From Burkholderia pyrrocinia (lineage in GTDB: Bacteria > Pseudomonadota > Gammaproteobacteria > Burkholderiales > Burkholderiaceae): a stretch of DNA of 64,000 nt. The translations under genes and the position numbers were made by a program. The DNA lies in contig NZ_CP094461.1 of NCBI RefSeq assembly GCF_022809715.1, forward strand, positions 434,001 to 498,000, given 5' to 3'. Below are positions 63,101-64,000 of this stretch, in pieces. Below the pieces are notes generated by a model. It was not told the origin of the DNA, ran no database searches, and worked only from the letters and a program-made list of their open reading frames with translations. Each line of letters opens with the position of its first letter. Position 1 is the first letter of the stretch.

Positions 63101-64000
63101 CGGCCACCACGCCCACCACGTCGCCGCGTTCGATCGCGTATTCCGCGAGCAGGAAGCTCGCCAGCCGGGACGCCTGGTCGTCCAGTTCGGCGTAGGTCAG
63201 CGATGCATCGGCGGTCACCACGGCGATGCCGTCCGGCGTGGCCGCGACCCGTTGCGCGAACTGCTCCAGGAAGGTTCCAGGTACCGCGACGGGCGCCGCA
63301 TGCGAACGAAGGCGCGCGCGTTCGTCGTCGTCGAGCAGCGAGACGGTGTCGAGCGCAGCGTCCAGCGCGCCGAAGCCGGCCAGCACGTTGCGCAGGTGTC
63401 GCGCGACATGCTGGAGATAATGCAGCGTGAACACCGTCGGCCGGCCCGTCAGCACGATCTCGTAGCGCTCGCGATGGCGGATCTCGATCGACAGGTCGTA
63501 GTCGGCCGACGCCCAGGCTTCGTGCAGACCGTCGAAGCGCACGCCGACGTTGGTCGTGTGCCGTTCGCCATGCAGCTTGTGCGCGAGGGCGGTGATCGGA
63601 AAATCCTGATACGAATAGCTGCGCTGCACCCTGTCGCGCACCTGGTTCAGATACGCGCGAACCGTCGGGCCGGGCTCGATGGCGTCGAGCAGCGGGACGG
63701 GATCGGCGGGGCCGCTCGCGGGTCCGGAGATCAGGCGCGGCGTATCCAGGAACAGGCCGGCCGCGCCGTTGTAGCGCCCCAGCACACGGAACAGCGCCGC
63801 CAGCAGCACGACGAACGCGCCCAGCTCGTTGCCGGCGGCGAGCTTCTCCAGCACCGCCGCCGCGTCGCCGTCGAGCTCGAACGTCAGTTCCGGCGCGGGG
63901 CCGAGCGGCAGCGCATACGCCTGCCACGCCTGCTGAAGGCGGAAGTCTTCGTCGATGCGACCGAGCGCGTCGCCCCAGAACGCCACGTGTTCCTGGTATT
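60126..64000 (-). CDS. Non-ribosomal peptide synthetase, probable initiation protein (halfC-A-T-E), 5' end at window edge
   Basis: At least 1,286 residues. Domains, counted from the GTG at 63986: truncated C-domain C-lobe (1-225), A (235-725; IYTSGSTGVPKG), T (735-805; LGGDSIL) and E (825-1260; HHLVIDGVSW, RTIGWFTAHYPV, FNYLGQVD). The pocket residues read DGMNIASVCK; the right half resembles Phe/Tyr/Trp pockets, so an aromatic residue is possible. A-T-E is the usual layout of an initiation module that starts with a D-residue. The reading frame is open beyond 63986 (YQEH before the GTG), and alignment with the sister half-C suggests that the true start lies about ten codons further up, just outside the window. 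The stop overlaps the next NRPS start. Confidence 0.9.
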   Translation of the reverse strand, partial: YQEHVAFWGDALGRIDEDFRLQQAWQAYALPLGPAPELTFELDGDAAAVLEKLAAGNELGAFVVLLAALFRVLGRYNGAAGLFLDTPRLISGPASGPADPVPLLDAIEPGPTVRAYLNQVRDRVQRSYSYQDFPITALAHKLHGERHTTNVGVRFDGLHEAWASADYDLSIEIRHRERYEIVLTGRPTVFTLHYLQHVARHLRNVLAGFGALDAALDTVSLLDDDERARLRSHAAPVAVPGTFLEQFAQRVAATPDGIAVVTADASLTYAELDDQASRLASFLLAEYAIERGDVVGVVADRSERWIVGMLGALKAGAVYLPLDPEFPRERLRFMIEDAKVKALLTHSEHLPLLADFWAIPMFALDFQLDTLAPASAAAQVEVRPDDAAYIIYTSGSTGVPKGVVLEHAGLLNMAQYHVDAFGFDAADRFVQFYSPGFDGSIMEIFVTLLAGARLVLAKPAVIRDVPRFVEYIAQQGVTTLNATPAYLAALDWNALGTVKRVISAGDSARAADLRELARTRTCHNSYGPTEATVCVADYVVDPATAYGARLPVGRPIHNTHLYLLDEHGALAPEGCTGEICVSGIALARGYVGRDDLTAAAFVDHPFDAGERLYRTGDLGVWLPDGNLEVTGRRDTQVKIRGYRIEMGEIEAALRQHADVADAIVFVREDAPQHKQLVACVATATASVASLREHLKERLPEFMVPASIVTLERLPLTPNGKPDRKALAALELAPVPSETAYAAPTNDVEARLGKIWSEVLGREPIGVHDNFFELGGDSILIIQVMSLAQQIGLKFTADQFFAHPTIAELAQVAVEAPSIRIAQEPVVGPAPLTPIQHWFFAQDVADPHHYNQSTMIEVPASLRPDVIERALAAVATHHDALRLSFERVAGAWQQSHAAPPLAIPLGITSLAGAAPAARQAEMLATATRMQESFTLSVAPLLRAHLFRFGPDEPQRLLVVAHHLVIDGVSWRILFEDLYTACRQLEAGEAVQLPARTTAWRDWSTRLSELGATALDGLDYWLRENADEHACFDDMPVGTVAEAGTSVIEFDAQQTLALLQDVPRTFNTQINEVLLTALLLAFGDWTGNASLVVDLEGHGREDLFDGVDTSRTIGWFTAHYPVFLNAGDATVAVEALRHVKEQLRAVPMRGLGYGIARYLGNDAGIAAALERQPPAPVRFNYLGQVDRVLADDTGWKPVLDFQSPEHSPRARRGHLFEIDGMVFDGRLRLTWHYNREACAPGVIEQLTQCYRSRLLSIVAAGGDGPRGLSPSDFPAARISQEALDALVSRIKS

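Noticed and set aside
1..64000. CRISPR arrays, tRNA or rRNA genes, intact insertion sequences
   Set aside because: Looked for; none seen. Only an IS110-type transposase fragment is present.

Overview
The window looks like a high-GC Burkholderia chromosome, most likely from the B. cepacia complex. The reasons are a 565-residue ZmpA-type metalloprotease, a LuxR protein that reads as a close CepR paralogue, a 582-residue class II cholesterol oxidase of the B. cepacia type, and uniform GC-rich codon use. In the complex zmpA sits on the accessory third replicon, and the mix of accessory clusters here would fit that replicon. This placement is inference.

Layout. 1-3.2 kb: nitrate/nitrite uptake and control (3' part of an ABC ATPase, an FNT channel, a NasR-like NIT-ANTAR antiterminator, and a strong intrinsic terminator in the leader between the last two). 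3.3-7.1 kb: asparagine permease AnsP, an MFS remnant, and ZmpA. 7.6-19.4 kb: a divergent MocR regulator and a complete Nit1C cluster (MSMEG_0572, nitrilase, radical SAM, GNAT, AIR-synthase-like, glycosyltransferase, MSMEG_0570, flavoprotein). The cluster continues without a break into an LnmK-like protein and a methylmalonyl-CoA mutase. 19.8-23.5 kb: an alpha-hydroxyketone quorum-sensing set (sensor kinase, response regulator, CqsA/LqsA-type synthase). 23.7-24.7 kb: an IS110-type transposase relic and the CepR-like LuxR protein with no LuxI partner. 24.8-33.0 kb: MFS, LysR, then a small cluster of MFS, helical metal-binding-type protein, aminotransferase, a second helical paralogue and FumC. 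33.1-36.1 kb: cholesterol oxidase and an AT-rich stretch with two tiny ORFs. 36.2-64 kb: two LuxR-type regulators, an NRPS A-domain relic, a SyrD-like exporter, a small unknown protein, a GT25 glycosyltransferase and three very large NRPS genes. The most upstream NRPS gene runs off the window.

The NRPS genes form one operon-like run on the minus strand. Their order is halfC-A-T-E | C-A-T-E-C-A-T-C | halfC-A-T-C-A-T-E-C-T-TE. The C-domain motifs agree with the E-domain positions. The predicted chain is D-X1, D-X2 (possibly 2,4-diaminobutyrate), L-X3, L-Asn, D-Ser, then a last T domain that has no A domain of its own. That ending, plus a SyrD-like exporter and paired LuxR-HTH regulators, resembles the syringomycin system, where the last residue is loaded in trans. 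I do not recognise the product.

The main candidates for undescribed biology are the NRPS system with its A-less terminal module, the Nit1C-LnmK-mutase supercluster, the 27-33 kb small-molecule cluster, and the neighbouring alpha-hydroxyketone and LuxR-solo signalling genes.
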